DNA of 6,118 bases from CAZDOD01 sp964506935 (lineage in GTDB: Bacteria; Desulfobacterota; Zymogenia; Zymogenales; Zymogenaceae). The stretch covers positions 1 through 6,118 of the forward strand of contig CAZDOD010000168.1 of the NCBI GenBank assembly GCA_964506935.1. Direction: 5' to 3'. Made by a program: the position numbers and the translations under genes. Below the pieces are notes generated by a model. The model saw only the letters and a program-made list of their open reading frames with translations. It made no database searches and was not told the DNA's origin. Positions within the stretch are counted from its first letter, which is position 1. Each line of letters starts with the position of its first letter. Below, piece by piece: positions 5,752 to 6,118 of the stretch.

Positions 5752-6118
5752 TTATTTGTCAAGTTCTTTTTCTATCCGCTGAATCTGATAAATGTTATCT
5801 ATTTTCTTCCATAGATCCAAAGACCGGCTATAATATTCTCTTGCTTTTGTCATGAGTGTAGAGCGTTCTTTTGGGAACCGATTTGCTTTCAGCAAGTAAA
5901 ATCCGCCCCAAGCCTCCATAACATTTGCCATACTCGGGATCAGCGCGAGTTCCTTGGACATGACATCACTCTTAGATAGTTCACTGGAGGCGCCGTCCCA
6001 ATCGTCACGCTGCGCAAGGATTATTGCCTTTTTGCACCTACATTCAATTACCTCAGTCTTTTGATTAGTCCTTTCAGCCCATAAAAGACCGTCCTGCATT
6101 GCCTCAAAGGCTTTATCG
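5752..6118 (-). CDS. C-terminal end of a TPR-like helical repeat protein (5' end beyond the window)
   Basis: The frame is open to the window edge (DKAFEAMQDGLLWAER at the visible start), so the internal Met at 6099 is not taken as the start. About 121 residues are visible. They form amphipathic helix pairs with TPR-like spacing: one pair near KKAIILAQRDDWDGASSEL, another at AWGGFYLLKANRF and AREYYSRSLDLWKKI. The end, NIYQIQRIEKELDK, is typical of the last repeat in large TPR regulators, where repeats follow an AAA/NB-ARC-type ATPase, kinase or cyclase domain. No catalytic motif is visible, so only a scaffolding or interaction role can be stated. It stops 89 bp before the flavoprotein GTG on the same strand; whether it regulates the cassette is speculation. 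Confidence 0.75.
   Translation of the reverse strand, partial: DKAFEAMQDGLLWAERTNQKTEVIECRCKKAIILAQRDDWDGASSELSKSDVMSKELALIPSMANVMEAWGGFYLLKANRFPKERSTLMTKAREYYSRSLDLWKKIDNIYQIQRIEKELDK

Noticed and set aside
5752..6099. Reading the TPR-like frame as a complete 115-aa protein starting at the ATG at 6099
   Set aside because: The frame stays open upstream to the window edge with coherent helical sequence (DKAFEA), so it is better read as the end of a larger protein.
1..6118. tRNA, rRNA, CRISPR array, insertion sequence or attachment site
   Set aside because: No cloverleaf, regularly spaced direct repeats, transposase motif or flanking target duplication was seen on either strand.

Overview
All recognisable genes lie on the minus strand, so transcription runs from high to low coordinates. 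The DNA is fairly AT-rich, with many ATA and TTT/AAA codons. The PAS-rich hybrid histidine kinase, the SPASM radical SAM enzyme and the geranylgeranyl-reductase-like flavoprotein would fit an anaerobic or microaerophilic bacterium, for example a Deltaproteobacteria- or Nitrospirota-like environmental lineage. That assignment is an impression from protein style and is not proven by any marker in the window.

Layout, in transcription order: (1) 6118-5752, the 3' end of a TPR-like helical-repeat protein. (2) An 89-bp gap with an AT-rich dyad and a perfect 7-bp inverted repeat. (3) 5662-3518, a 714-aa two-domain protein. Its N-terminal half is a geranylgeranyl-reductase-family FAD oxidoreductase; its C-terminal half looks like a class I isoprenoid synthase (prenyltransferase/terpene-synthase fold), with a DNVID motif and an NDFLGIEKD...GK motif. 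(4) 3515-2496, a 339-aa radical SAM/SPASM enzyme starting 2 nt after the previous stop. (5) A 78-bp gap with a very strong orphan Shine-Dalgarno sequence, an 8-codon mini-ORF and a TATAAT box. (6) 2417-2130, a 95-aa acidic, leader-like small protein ending in ...SGVC. (7) A strong hairpin followed by a T-tract (2109-2044), which closes the unit. (8) 1951-1, a hybrid histidine kinase with three PAS domains, HisKA, HATPase_c and the start of a receiver domain; the window edge cuts it.

The centre of interest is the three-gene cassette at 5662-2130: a flavin reductase fused to an isoprenoid synthase-like domain, a SPASM radical SAM maturase-like enzyme, and a small protein with the size, composition and position of a RiPP precursor. 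My inference is that this is a candidate peptide-modification system in which radical SAM chemistry and an isoprenoid-derived, possibly saturated group converge on one small protein whose C-terminal residue is Cys. The domain assignments rest on visible motifs. The peptide-substrate and prenylation ideas are hypotheses. The adjacent sensor kinase lies beyond the terminator and may or may not be related.
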